From: JBKHYJ01 sp046565505
Lineage (GTDB): Bacteria > Acidobacteriota > Blastocatellia > UBA7656
Length of the DNA stretch: 64,000 nucleotides
Assembly: GCA_046565505.1 (NCBI GenBank)
Contig: JBKHYJ010000049.1
Coordinates: 24,477 to 88,476, forward strand
Direction: 5' to 3'
The position numbers and the translations under genes are program-made. The stretch's first letter is position 1. Each line of letters begins with the position of its first letter. The notes beneath the pieces are model-generated. The model searched no databases. It worked only from the letters and a program-made list of their open reading frames with translations, and had not been told where the DNA came from. This document shows, one piece after another, positions 1 through 11,093 of the stretch.

Positions 1-1
1 C

Positions 2-250
2 AGCGGGGTGGTAGGGTTTGTGGGCCTGGTCGTGCCGCACGTGGTCCGGCTCATCATCGGGCCGGCGCACAGGCAATTGATTCCCGCCAGCGCTCTCACC
101 GGCGCCGCGTTCTTGATACTCGCCGACCTGTTAGCCCGCACCTTGCACCGCCCGGAGGAGATACGGCTCGGCATTATCACGGCCGTCTTCGGCGCGCCGT
201 TCTTTCTTTACCTGCTGATGCGCCGCCGCCGCGAGATCGGTTATTTATGA
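2..250 (+). CDS. FecCD/BtuC-type ABC importer permease, C-terminal part
   Basis: The frame is open from base 2, so the 5' part lies outside the window; 82 residues are visible. The segment FVGLVVPHVVR near its start is the conserved loop of the FecCD (BtuC, FhuB, FepD) permease family that contacts the ATPase. GAPFFLYLLMRR near the end is the usual C-terminus of these proteins. The stop overlaps the start of the ATPase gene by four bases, so the two are translationally coupled. Imported substrate could be vitamin B12 or a siderophore; the cobQ gene downstream makes a corrinoid more likely, which is inference. Confidence 0.9.
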   Translation, partial: SGVVGFVGLVVPHVVRLIIGPAHRQLIPASALTGAAFLILADLLARTLHRPEEIRLGIITAVFGAPFFLYLLMRRRREIGYL

Positions 251-1032
251 GTGGCATGCGACTGCACGGGGTCGGGTTAGAGATAGACGGCCGCTGGCTG
301 GTGAAAGACGCCTCGCTCTCCCTGCCGGCCGGGCGCTTGACGGCGCTGGTCGGCTTGAACGGGTCCGGCAAGACGACGCTGTTGAGGTTGCTCGCGGGGC
401 TATGGCCGCCGAGCGAAGGGAAAGTGGTCCTCGGCGGACGCGAGATAAGCTCCATCCCCCGCAGAGAGCTGGCCCGCCACGTGTCTTACGTGCCGCAAGA
501 CACGCACCTCGGCTTCGCCTTCACCGTGCGCGACGTGGTGATGATGGGGAGGCACCCCCACCTGGGGCGCTTCGAGCGGGAGCGGGAGCGGGACAGGCGT
601 AGCGTCGAGAGTGCGATGTGTCGCGCCGACGTGCTCGCCCTCGCGGACCGGTCGGTCACAGAGATTTCGGGCGGCGAGCGCCAGCGCGTCATTATCGCCC
701 GCAGTCTGGCGACCGAAGCGGCGGCGATTTTACTCGACGAGCCTACGGCGAACCTCGACATAGCCCACGTGCTGGATGTGCTCAACCTCTGCCGGCAGCT
801 CGCGGGCGAAGGCAAGGTCATAGCCCTTGCCACGCATGACCTCAACGCTGCCGCGCGTTACGCAGATCAAATAGTCCTGTTGCAGGCCGGCCGCGTCGTC
901 GCCTGCGGCCCGCCGGATGACGTAATCACCGACTCGGCCATACGCAAAATTTTCGGCGTCCAGGTCGAGCGGCTGACCGGCATGAAAGGCGAATCCGCTT
1001 ACTTGTTTCGGCGAAACGCCACCGAAGGCTAA
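247..1032 (+). CDS. ABC importer ATP-binding protein (BtuD/FecE type)
   Basis: A 261-residue ATPase of the iron-siderophore/vitamin B12 import family, expected to sit on the cytoplasmic face and drive the permease encoded just upstream. Walker A is GLNGSGKTT at residues 36-44; the ABC signature ISGGERQRV and Walker B AAILLDEP follow, then the switch histidine in ATHDLNAA. Length is normal for BtuD/FecE. The ATG overlaps the permease stop (ATGA). With cobQ starting about 115 bases downstream on the same strand, a cobalamin uptake and salvage operon is plausible, but siderophore import cannot be excluded. Confidence 0.92.
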   Translation: MSGMRLHGVGLEIDGRWLVKDASLSLPAGRLTALVGLNGSGKTTLLRLLAGLWPPSEGKVVLGGREISSIPRRELARHVSYVPQDTHLGFAFTVRDVVMMGRHPHLGRFERERERDRRSVESAMCRADVLALADRSVTEISGGERQRVIIARSLATEAAAILLDEPTANLDIAHVLDVLNLCRQLAGEGKVIALATHDLNAAARYADQIVLLQAGRVVACGPPDDVITDSAIRKIFGVQVERLTGMKGESAYLFRRNATEG

Positions 1033-1148
1033 TTGGCATGGGGCCGCGCGCTTGAGGCTGTTCGCGTTCCGCGGCCGGCAGGCTTTAGCCGAGGCCCTGC
1101 GCGACCGCGCCAGACTTGAGCCATACAGATGAGTTCTATGGACGTAGC

Positions 1149-2693
1149 ATGAATACGCGACGAGCTAAAGCCTTGATGGTTTTGGGAACCGCCTCGCATG
1201 TCGGCAAGTCAATTGTGAGCGCGGCACTGTGCCGCATCTTGCATCAAGACGGCTTCAGAGTCGCGCCCTTTAAAGCGCAGAACATGGCGCTGAACTCCTT
1301 CGCCACGCGCGACGGCCATGAGATCGGCCGCGCGCAAGCCGTGCAGGCGCAGGCGGCGGGCGTCGAGCCGCATGTTGACATGAACCCCATCCTGCTCAAG
1401 CCTTCAATGGGCGCGGGCTCGCAGGTCATACTGGATGGGAAGGTCTTCGGCAACATAACGGCCGACAATTTTCAATCCATAAAACCGAAACTCTTGTCGG
1501 CGGCCGTCGCGGCGTACGAGCGGGTGGCCGCGCGCTATGAACTAATTATTCTCGAGGGCGCGGGCTCTCCGGTCGAGATGAATTTGAAGGACGGCGATAT
1601 AGCAAATCTCAAGATGGCTCAAGTGGCGGACGCCGCATGCCTTCTGGTCGCGGACATTGACCGCGGCGGAGTTTTCGCGTCGCTGGTCGGAACGTATGAG
1701 CTGCTGAGGCCGGAAGAACGCGCGCGCTTCGGCGGCTTTATTATTAACAAGTTTCGCGGCGACATCGGGCAATTTCAACCGGGCGCCGATTTCCTCGAAG
1801 GCAGGCTAAGGCAGCGATGCCTCGGCGTAATCCCATACTTGCCCGACCTGATAATCGATGAGGAAGACAGCGTCAGCCTGTGCGACGCCGCGGGCGGAGA
1901 CGGCGACGCGGACCCATCGCCCGGGTCCCTGCGCGTCTGCGTGATTCGGTTGCCACACATATCGAACTTCAGCGATTTTGAGCCTCTGAAATCCGCGCCC
2001 GGAGTGACGACCTACTACGCACGCACGCCGCGCGAATCCCGCGCCGCCGACGTTCTGATCATACCTGGGAGTAAGAATACAATCGCCGATCTCTTATGGT
2101 TGCGCGCAACGGCATGGGATGTCGCGCTTATGGAGCACATGAGGGCTGAAAAACCTGTCATCGGCATTTGCGGGGGGTTTCAGATGCTCGGCATGGAAGT
2201 GCATGACCCACATCACATGGAAGGGGATATGGGCGAGGTACGGGGGTTGGGATTGCTCGACGTAACCACTTCTCTAGGCCGCGAAAAAGTGACGCGACAG
2301 GCGCGCGCGACGGTGATACGCCCAGAACTGCTCGGGCAGAAGAACCCAGGGCCGAGCTTTGAGGGTTACGAGATACACCTGGGCGAGACCAATCTCGGGC
2401 CTTCCGCCTCTCCGTTCCTATCCCTTACGCGGCTGGGCGCGGAGACTCCGATTGATGACGGCGCGATAAGCAAGGACGGCCATGTGATCGGGACTTACCT
2501 GCACGGCTTGTTTGATTCGCCCGAAGGGTCGTCCGCACTCCTGGGACACCTGCGCCGCGTCAGTAAAAAATTCTGGGCGCCCTCCGAATGTATGGCCGGA
2601 TTTGACCGGCAGCGGCATTATGATAAATTAGCGACTCATTTTCGCCGTCACCTCGAAATGAAGGAAATATACCGCCTCATATGTGCTCAGTGA
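1149..2693 (+). CDS. cobQ: cobyric acid synthase CobQ
   Basis: Catalyses the four glutamine-dependent amidations of adenosylcobyrinic a,c-diamide to cobyric acid in cobalamin synthesis. From ATG 1149 it has 514 residues, normal for the family. The N-terminal dethiobiotin-synthetase-like domain shows the P-loop GTASHVGKS at residues 13-21; the C-terminal glutamine amidotransferase domain shows GICGGFQMLG with nucleophile Cys341 and YLHGLFDSPEG with His452. A TTG at 1116 opens the same frame but its extension has no family resemblance; neither start has a strong ribosome-binding site. It follows the importer genes and overlaps the next gene by 13 bases. Confidence 0.93.
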   Translation: MNTRRAKALMVLGTASHVGKSIVSAALCRILHQDGFRVAPFKAQNMALNSFATRDGHEIGRAQAVQAQAAGVEPHVDMNPILLKPSMGAGSQVILDGKVFGNITADNFQSIKPKLLSAAVAAYERVAARYELIILEGAGSPVEMNLKDGDIANLKMAQVADAACLLVADIDRGGVFASLVGTYELLRPEERARFGGFIINKFRGDIGQFQPGADFLEGRLRQRCLGVIPYLPDLIIDEEDSVSLCDAAGGDGDADPSPGSLRVCVIRLPHISNFSDFEPLKSAPGVTTYYARTPRESRAADVLIIPGSKNTIADLLWLRATAWDVALMEHMRAEKPVIGICGGFQMLGMEVHDPHHMEGDMGEVRGLGLLDVTTSLGREKVTRQARATVIRPELLGQKNPGPSFEGYEIHLGETNLGPSASPFLSLTRLGAETPIDDGAISKDGHVIGTYLHGLFDSPEGSSALLGHLRRVSKKFWAPSECMAGFDRQRHYDKLATHFRRHLEMKEIYRLICAQ

Positions 2694-3208
2694 TTACACA
2701 CCCCGCCGTGCCGGTCGCGCTGTATTCTGTTTTCCCGGAAGACAGCATCTCCGCGCCGGTATTACTGCTGGGCGCTGTTTGCTCGGCGGCTCCAGACCTG
2801 GATGTCATCGGATTCAGGTTCGGGATCAGGTATGGCGACATGCTCGGGCACCGCGGGCTGACTCATTCCATAGTGTTCGCCGCCGGGCTCGCGGCCTTGC
2901 TCGCCTTCGCCATCCCCGCTCATGCGAAGGGCAGCCGGCTATTAACTTTCACCTTCCTGTTCATATCGACGCTGTCGCATGGGATTTTAGACGCGATGAC
3001 TAATGGCGGGCTCGGCGTGGGGTTCTTCGTACCGTTCGACAATGGCCGGTACTTCTTCCCGTGGCGGCCGATAGGGGTGTCGCCGATAGGCGTCGGCAGT
3101 TTCTTCTCGGCCAGAGCCCTGGAGATTTTACTCAGCGAGCTGAAGTGGGTGTGGCTCCCGTCGGGGCTGGTCTTCGCGCTCGGGCTGATCTTCAGGCGGT
3201 ACACATAA
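2681..3208 (+). CDS. YdjM-like inner-membrane metal-dependent hydrolase
   Basis: A 175-residue hydrophobic protein with the hallmarks of the YdjM/DUF457 family of membrane-bound metal-dependent hydrolases: an early AAPDLDVIG stretch, HRGLTHS at about residues 57-63, and SHGILDAMTNGG at about 106-117, all carrying His and Asp suited to metal binding. Four or so membrane segments are visible. The physiological substrate of the family is not established. The ATG lies inside the end of cobQ (13-base overlap in another frame), which suggests coupled translation rather than a shared function. Confidence 0.85.
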   Translation: MCSVITHPAVPVALYSVFPEDSISAPVLLLGAVCSAAPDLDVIGFRFGIRYGDMLGHRGLTHSIVFAAGLAALLAFAIPAHAKGSRLLTFTFLFISTLSHGILDAMTNGGLGVGFFVPFDNGRYFFPWRPIGVSPIGVGSFFSARALEILLSELKWVWLPSGLVFALGLIFRRYT

Positions 3209-3273
3209 AGCAGTATGACAAGGGGTCGAGCCCATGCGCAGTCAAGACGGGCCGGCGTTATCAGGGGCGGGAG

Positions 3274-4212
3274 ATGGAAGCGAGATTACCTGAGCAAGGC
3301 GAGCCGACGAGCGGTGTCGAAATCAATGCGGCGCTGCTACGAGATTGGCCACTGCCGCAGCCGCACCCCCAGGGGGATAAAGAGGAGCGCGGGCGTCTCT
3401 TGTTGGTCGGCGGCTCGCCGCAGATGCCCGGCGCGATCATCCTGGCCGCCACGGCCGCCCTGCGAGCGGGCGCGGGTAAAGTCCAGGTCGCGACCTGCGC
3501 CGGCGTCGCGCAGAACGTGGCCGGCGCGCTTTTAGAAGGACGTGTGTTCGCAATGCCCGAGACGAAAGGCGGCGGTATTGCGCCCGCCGCCGCCGACTCA
3601 ATCATCGAGCGGGCCGTTGAAGCAGACTCCGTTTTGATAGGCCCCGGCATGGTTGACGAAGACAGTATTGCCGGACTGCTCGGCAGGCTGCTGCCCGCGC
3701 TCGCAGGCGTCCCGCTGCTGCTTGACGCGGGGGCGATAACGGTCCTGAGCGGATTGTCTAATCATACATCGCCGCTCGGCGAGGGCGCGATCATCAGCCC
3801 TCACGCGGGAGAAATGGCTTCATTACTGAGGCGCGAGCGGGGGGAGATTGCCGGCGATACTGTCCGGGCCGCGCGGGAAGCTGTGGAGCAGTATACGGTC
3901 AACGTTTTGTTGAAGGGCGCCGAAACGCTGCTCGTCACCCCCGGCGGCATGCTTTATCGTCACCACGGCGGAAACGTTGGCCTGGCTACGGGCGGATCAG
4001 GGGACGCATTGGCCGGGCTTATTGGCGCACTGATGGCGCGCGGCGCGCCGCCCCCGCAGGCTGCCGCCTGGGCGGTGTACGTGCATGCGCGCGCGGGCGA
4101 GAGGCTAGCACAAAGCGTCGGCCCGCTGGGGTTTCTTACCCGCGAGATGCTCCCCATATTTCCAGGCTTGTTCGCGGAGATTGCGAATCAGGGAACTGAC
4201 GACGAACTGTAG
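3274..4212 (+). CDS. nnrD: ADP-dependent NAD(P)H-hydrate dehydratase
   Basis: Repairs hydrated NADH and NADPH by ADP-dependent dehydration. From ATG 3274, preceded by the purine-rich GGGGCGGGAG, it has 312 residues. It matches the C-terminal YjeF (carbohydrate-kinase fold) domain: GRLLLVGGSPQMPGA near residues 39-53, NVLLKGAETLL, and the nucleotide-binding GGSGDA at 240-245 with catalytic Asp244. The epimerase domain (NnrE) that is often fused in front is absent and is not encoded in this window. The frame stays open upstream to 3061 but that part overlaps the hydrolase gene and is not conserved in character. Confidence 0.9.
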   Translation: MEARLPEQGEPTSGVEINAALLRDWPLPQPHPQGDKEERGRLLLVGGSPQMPGAIILAATAALRAGAGKVQVATCAGVAQNVAGALLEGRVFAMPETKGGGIAPAAADSIIERAVEADSVLIGPGMVDEDSIAGLLGRLLPALAGVPLLLDAGAITVLSGLSNHTSPLGEGAIISPHAGEMASLLRRERGEIAGDTVRAAREAVEQYTVNVLLKGAETLLVTPGGMLYRHHGGNVGLATGGSGDALAGLIGALMARGAPPPQAAAWAVYVHARAGERLAQSVGPLGFLTREMLPIFPGLFAEIANQGTDDEL

Positions 4213-4358
4213 TACGGCCCCGACTTCATGCTATCGAAATCTTGAGAAGCCGATTTATTAGCTTCGGCGAGCTGCTTGTGATGGGGTTTCAACGCGGGTC
4301 ATACACAGGCCGATTCTGTTATTAGAGTTGTTGCAGCCGTGACCTCTTACGCGGGCCA

Positions 4359-5105
4359 TCAGGCGCGGCCCAGTTCCATTAGCTTTAAGCGCGCAAGCTC
4401 CCGGTCGCGCATGTTTTCATACTCCCATTCAGGATCGACCGGCGCAGACACTATCTTATCGAGCAAGGCGACGGCTCGCGCGCGGTCCCCTCTGTCTATC
4501 GAAAGCTCAGCTGCGTACATCAGCGTTACGCTATTTTGCGGCGCGATTTCGAGCGCGCGGTCTAGATACTTCTGGCCGCGCCTGAGGCTCCCTCCCAATA
4601 ACATCGGCGCTTTGTGCTCAAGGCGTCCGAGGACGCGTAGCGCGCCCGCGTCGTGATAGCTCTCGCTCATCCTGGCCGCCATTTTCAATTCCCCACGCGC
4701 CCACAGGAGGGCGCGCGCGCCGCGGATTCCGCCATTGCTTTGGGCGAAGAGCGCGAGGTTCACGCCCGCCCAAAAATGCCCTTCCACGCGGTCGGCGTTG
4801 AGCGCTATGGCCCGCTCGCCCGCGCCTATCGCCGCGGCGTGAAGCTGCCGTTTGGAGTCGTTTGTTTCAGCCTGCTGGCCCAAAAAAAATAGCGCGCGCG
4901 CGAGCCGCCATTGTACTTCGTAGCGGTTCTCGCCCCCACGCGCGCCCGACAACACCATAACCGATTCCCTAACCACCCCGGCCCGCGCGCGGACTCGGTA
5001 TAGCTCATCGGCGCGTCCCACAACAGCAAGCAGGTCGTCTGTCGGCATAACAGTAAATGCGGCGGCGTTCAGGACGGTGAGGCGCGGCATCCGCCTGCTG
5101 AGCAT
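4359..5105 (-). CDS. TPR protein resembling TRAP-associated TatT
   Basis: A 248-residue, mainly helical protein. The segment with MLLGGSLRRGQKYLDRALEIAPQ and the following YAAELSIDRGDRARA stretch resembles the TatT family of helical-repeat proteins that partner TRAP-type transporters in some bacteria. No TRAP DctP/Q/M gene is visible here, and the N-terminus shows no lipobox, so membrane attachment is unclear. A second ATG 15 bases inside is an alternative start. It lies downstream of the RND exporter and LolA-like genes on the same strand, about 70 bases away, and could share their transcript. The family call is by pattern only. Confidence 0.6.
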   Translation of the reverse strand: MLSRRMPRLTVLNAAAFTVMPTDDLLAVVGRADELYRVRARAGVVRESVMVLSGARGGENRYEVQWRLARALFFLGQQAETNDSKRQLHAAAIGAGERAIALNADRVEGHFWAGVNLALFAQSNGGIRGARALLWARGELKMAARMSESYHDAGALRVLGRLEHKAPMLLGGSLRRGQKYLDRALEIAPQNSVTLMYAAELSIDRGDRARAVALLDKIVSAPVDPEWEYENMRDRELARLKLMELGRA

Positions 5106-5174
5106 CGAGCGGGCCGGTCGCGCGGGGGTGGAGCCTATAATAAGGCAACAGGCCCGACCCCATCGCCGCCGCGC

Positions 5175-6065
5175 CTATTTTGCTACCACCTTCTTCAGGT
5201 GCTCGCGCGTAAACATCGAGTCGTTGAGGCCCTGGTCATACTTTGCGCCGGCGGTCGTGAATTCTATCTTTTTTTGCTTAGCGGTGTTGTCCACCACCCA
5301 GCGCATTCGCGTGGGGCGGCCGGCGACCGATTCCATTTTATCTACGGTCAGCCGCCGCATAAGCGCGTTATGATTGTCGTAGAATTCTGCGCCGAGCGTC
5401 GCGAAGTTTTCCTTTGAGACCAGCATCACCAGGCGATTAAATTTAGACTCCGCGCCGGGCTTCAGCGCCCCGTCCAGCTTATAGGCAGTCGCCGCCCCGA
5501 CGGCCTCTTCCCCCGCGAGCTTGAAGTCGTATTTCTCGGGCTGCCCATCGGCAAGCTCCTGCAGCGTCATCCCGAAGAGCGAGTCTTCGCTCAGCACGCC
5601 TTTTGTGCTTACGAATGTGTCGCCGCTCTGCGCGTAGCGCGTGCCCTCCACATCACCCTGCGGGCTGACCGTTACGATGGCGCTGCGGTCACGCTCCTGC
5701 GGGGGCGACGTGAATTCGATAAGCATAAGCAGACGGCCATCGGCTTCGCGCTTGCGGTAGACCGTCATGGCGACTTCGGGCGGGACCCCATCGCCCCCCT
5801 GAATTCGCGCCGTCATTTTCATCGTGCTGTCGCGGCTGTTATCGAGAGCGCGGTTCCGCTCTATTATCCGCGCGGCGTCGGCAGCCGCGGGCGCGGGGGC
5901 AGCCGGCTGCGCGGTGTTGTTGGCAGGTTTTTTATCGGCGCCGTCGCCACCCCCCCCGCAACCGTAAAGGGTCATCAGCGCGCATGAAAAGACGAGCAAG
6001 GCAACCCTGCCGGCCTTCGCATGGCTAGACATGAATGGCGAATGAATAGCTTTCTTCATATTCAC
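5175..6065 (-). CDS. LolA-like outer-membrane lipoprotein-sorting family lipoprotein
   Basis: A 296-residue lipoprotein. A hydrophobic signal segment ends in the lipobox LYGC (Cys36 from the GTG start), followed by a Gly/Ala/Pro linker. The remainder, with paired strands such as KMTARIQGG, MTVYRKREADG and FNRLVMLVSKENF, fits the LolA/LppX-like fold annotated as outer membrane lipoprotein-sorting protein. The GTG start overlaps the stop of the RND exporter (GTGA); an ATG two codons in is also possible. Coupling to an RND exporter suggests it accepts or hands over a lipid-like substrate in the periplasm, which is inference. Confidence 0.8.
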   Translation of the reverse strand: MNMKKAIHSPFMSSHAKAGRVALLVFSCALMTLYGCGGGGDGADKKPANNTAQPAAPAPAAADAARIIERNRALDNSRDSTMKMTARIQGGDGVPPEVAMTVYRKREADGRLLMLIEFTSPPQERDRSAIVTVSPQGDVEGTRYAQSGDTFVSTKGVLSEDSLFGMTLQELADGQPEKYDFKLAGEEAVGAATAYKLDGALKPGAESKFNRLVMLVSKENFATLGAEFYDNHNALMRRLTVDKMESVAGRPTRMRWVVDNTAKQKKIEFTTAGAKYDQGLNDSMFTREHLKKVVAK

Positions 6066-8464
6066 TTGATTACCTTTTCAAAATCGCGGAGCCGAGGCTC
6101 TGACGGCGGCGCGCTTTTTAAATCGTCGGGCAGCGCGACGCGCGCGAAAGGATACGACTTCATCAGGGCGGGCAGAAACACCAGGTCGGCGGCGAGGCAG
6201 GCGAAGATGGTCACCGCCCACAGCAGCCCCGCCGTGCGAACGGGCACGAACGAAGATAGCACGAAGATCAGAAACGCGGCCATGAGCATCAGGTTAGCGA
6301 GCACCATCGGCTTGCCCGTCCTGAGCATTGTGAGCCACATCGCCCAGCCTTCGTCCTCCCGCGATTGGCCTTCATTCGCCGCGCCCGCGCGTTCGCTCAT
6401 CGACTGGCGGTAGCGGCGAATCATGTGCACCGCGTTATCGACCGCGAGGCCGAGCACGGCGCTAGCGACGAGGCTGGTCGTTATGTCGAGCGTGATGCCG
6501 GCCCACCCCAGGAACCCGAAATAGCAAATGATCGGGAGCAGGTTCGGTATCAGCGCGAGCAACCCGGTCGCGAACGAGCGGAACAGGATGACCATCATCA
6601 GGTAAATTGATACGAGGGCGATGGCGAGGCTGGATAACTGCGAAGCCGCCACCGCATCCGAAGCGTCGTTGAGCAGAATGAAAGAGCCGGTCGCACGCGC
6701 GGACACGCCCGCCGGCAAGCTGTTGCCCGACCACTCGCGGAGCTTGTCTGTTAATTCGCGCAGCTCGTTCGAGCTGAACAGGTTCGTCCTGAGAATGACG
6801 GCCGCCTGGGAGCGGTCACGGCTGACCAGGCGGTAAATGGATTCGTCGTCGGAAAGAAAATTGTCGAACATCGATTCGAGCCGCGCCCGCTCCTGCCCCG
6901 CCCCGGTCCCCGCGCCGGAAACCGGGCGTGTCAGGCTGTTGAAGCGGCCTACTATGTCCGCGATTGAGATCGCAGCGTCCACGCCCGGCTGACTTAAAGC
7001 AAATTGCTGTAGCGAGGCGACGCCAGCAATGAAATCCGGGTCGGCGACCGCCCCGGGCGGGCCCCCGACAACCACTTGAACGGTCGCCGCCCCGGCCAGT
7101 CGCTCATGGAGTTTTTCGGCTGCTTGAACCGTGTCGCTCCCCGGCGGGAATATTCGCAAGTAGTCTGTGTTGACGCGCAGCCATATGGCGCCCGCGCCGA
7201 CCAGCAGAGTTATTGCCAGAGTGGCGATTAAGACTGCGCGCCTGCGAAATAGTATCAGGGCCGTGGTATTGCGGAGCGTGCCATTGAGCCACGTGGCATA
7301 GTCTTTTTGCTGCGCGCTCGTCCTCCCTAAAGCGTCGCGGTGAAGCAGGGTGAGCGCGGCGGGGACGAATGCCAGCGACAGCAAAAGCATCGAGGCGGCC
7401 CCGGCCGCTTCAAAGATTCCCATGTCGCGCACCGTCGGGATCGAGCTTGAGGCGAGCGCGGCGAATCCCGCCATCGTCGTCGTGCCCGAGACGACCACGG
7501 CCGGGCTTATGAACCGCAGCCCGTCGAGCCACGCCTCGCGCTTGCGCCCGGGGCCGGAATCATCCTCCAGCGACGACATTGAGATTCGGTACTGGTTCAG
7601 CACGTGAAAAATGTATGAGCTGCCGACGGCCAGAAGCACGGTCGGCAGCGAAAGCGTCGCGAGCGTGATCGGCCGCCCCAGCAGGCTCATCAACCCTATC
7701 GTCCAGATGAGCCCCGTGATGAGCGCCGCCATCGGGAGGGCCGCCCCCCAGAAGCTTCGGAAGGCGAGCAGGAAAACGACGAAGCACAAGATGGCGGCGA
7801 CCGGGGAACACACGAGCATGTCGCGCACCATGCTGAGTATGCCCCGCGCCTCCATCACCGGGACGCCCGCGAGCAGGACTTCGTCGCCCTCTGCTTGCGA
7901 CCTGGCCACGCGCTCGACTTCTTCGGCGGCCGCGCGCGTCTGTGCTTCGCCGAGCGTCTTGAGGAAGACGTTAATCGCCGCCGTCCGCGCGTCCGCCGAA
8001 ACGAACTGGCGGGTGTACAGGGGGTCACGCGTGACCTCTTCTTTGAGTTTGTCGAGCAGGCCGGCGGGGGCGTCCGCGGCGAGGGCGCGCGCCGGGATGA
8101 GGCTCTCTACCGTGATGCCATCAGCATCCCTGCGTATGGCCTTCACGTTCGTCAGGCTCTGCGCCTCGCCTACGCCGCCGAGCGCGGCGAGCGCTTTCGT
8201 GAGGCGGTCGAGCTTTAATACGAATTCTCTGGTGAATACTTCGCCCGCCGTGAGCGCCACTATGATCACGCGGTCGTCGCCGAAGGTCTCCCGCGTTTGT
8301 TTAAAAAAATGAAGCGCGCTGTCGTCGCGCGCGAGCATCTCGGGCGAGCCGTTGAAGCTGATGCCGCGCGCGAGAATCGCCGCCGCAAATCCCATAGTGA
8401 CCACGAGCGTCAGGGCAATGATGGCCTTCGGGTGGAAAACAACAAACGTCGCTGTCTTACTCAT
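6062..8464 (-). CDS. RND/MMPL-family exporter
   Basis: An 800-residue inner-membrane protein with the MMPL/SSD layout: one membrane helix near the N-terminus, a large periplasmic domain, five clustered helices (around SYIFHVLNQYRIS), then the same pattern repeated, ending with GLAVDNAVHMIRRYRQ and a last bundle of helices. This two-fold repeat is typical of RND lipid or hopanoid exporters. The start is set at the ATG opening MSKTATFVVFHP; the 66 codons upstream in frame are Arg-rich and unlike protein. It is coupled by a four-base overlap to the LolA-like lipoprotein, so the two probably act together. Substrate unknown. Confidence 0.88.
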   Translation of the reverse strand: MSKTATFVVFHPKAIIALTLVVTMGFAAAILARGISFNGSPEMLARDDSALHFFKQTRETFGDDRVIIVALTAGEVFTREFVLKLDRLTKALAALGGVGEAQSLTNVKAIRRDADGITVESLIPARALAADAPAGLLDKLKEEVTRDPLYTRQFVSADARTAAINVFLKTLGEAQTRAAAEEVERVARSQAEGDEVLLAGVPVMEARGILSMVRDMLVCSPVAAILCFVVFLLAFRSFWGAALPMAALITGLIWTIGLMSLLGRPITLATLSLPTVLLAVGSSYIFHVLNQYRISMSSLEDDSGPGRKREAWLDGLRFISPAVVVSGTTTMAGFAALASSSIPTVRDMGIFEAAGAASMLLLSLAFVPAALTLLHRDALGRTSAQQKDYATWLNGTLRNTTALILFRRRAVLIATLAITLLVGAGAIWLRVNTDYLRIFPPGSDTVQAAEKLHERLAGAATVQVVVGGPPGAVADPDFIAGVASLQQFALSQPGVDAAISIADIVGRFNSLTRPVSGAGTGAGQERARLESMFDNFLSDDESIYRLVSRDRSQAAVILRTNLFSSNELRELTDKLREWSGNSLPAGVSARATGSFILLNDASDAVAASQLSSLAIALVSIYLMMVILFRSFATGLLALIPNLLPIICYFGFLGWAGITLDITTSLVASAVLGLAVDNAVHMIRRYRQSMSERAGAANEGQSREDEGWAMWLTMLRTGKPMVLANLMLMAAFLIFVLSSFVPVRTAGLLWAVTIFACLAADLVFLPALMKSYPFARVALPDDLKSAPPSEPRLRDFEKVIK

Positions 8465-8590
8465 CTTGGCGGCTCGCAGGGTCGGGCGATTGCTGCGGCT
8501 CCGACTATAAGCGATTAAAGGAAAACGAGTCAAACCGCCGCGAATAATGAGGCGGCGGGCTCGGGCGGCGCGCGCAGAAAATGGCGATTC

Positions 8591-8619
8591 TTGAGTATAC
8601 TTTTCCTCTCTGATATACT
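8591..8619 (+). promoter_or_regulatory. sigma70-type promoter of the Clp ATPase gene
   Basis: TTGAGT at 8591-8596, a 17-base spacer and TATACT at 8614-8619, with TG one base before the -10 (extended -10). It faces the Clp gene, predicting a leader of about 95 bases. Strength is inferred from match to consensus only. Confidence 0.65.
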
Positions 8620-8720
8620 TTGATAAGGACGATTGGTAGGAAAAAATCGCGCGTAGCCTCATTGTAGGCGCTGACTTTGACTCTACGCCTCTTCGCCGTC
8701 ATAGAAAGTTGAATGAGATA

Positions 8721-10982
<2,262 letters not shown>

Positions 10983-11010
10983 TAATCAGGACCTCGTCGG
11001 CATGACGAGC

Positions 11011-11042
11011 AGCGGCGCGGCTTCGGGCCGCGCCGCTTTTTT
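11011..11042 (+). terminator. intrinsic terminator after the Clp ATPase gene
   Basis: A perfect 11-base-pair GC-rich stem (11011-11021 with 11027-11037), a five-base loop TTCGG, and a run of six T ending at 11042. It lies 30 bases after the Clp stop codon and separates that gene from the next promoter. Confidence 0.93.
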
Positions 11043-11047
11043 GCGCG

Positions 11048-11056
11048 TGATATAAT
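11048..11056 (+). promoter_or_regulatory. extended -10 promoter (TGATATAAT)
   Basis: TG, one base, then a perfect TATAAT at 11051-11056, directly behind the Clp terminator. No -35 hexamer is recognisable because that position is inside the terminator stem; extended -10 promoters can work without one. The predicted start of transcription near 11063 favours TTG 11094 as start codon of the next gene over GTG 11061. Confidence 0.6.
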
Positions 11057-11093
11057 TTTCGTGACCGCCTCGCGAGGCTCCGTGGAGGGTACT

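Noticed and set aside
1033..1148. Cobalamin riboswitch before cobQ
   Set aside because: The gap is under 120 bases and shows none of the conserved B12-box sequence; if one exists it should precede the permease gene outside the window.
8680..8700. TGACTTTGACT repeat in the Clp leader as a CtsR-type heat-shock operator
   Set aside because: Only a partial match to one heptad of the CtsR direct repeat; no second full copy at the right spacing.
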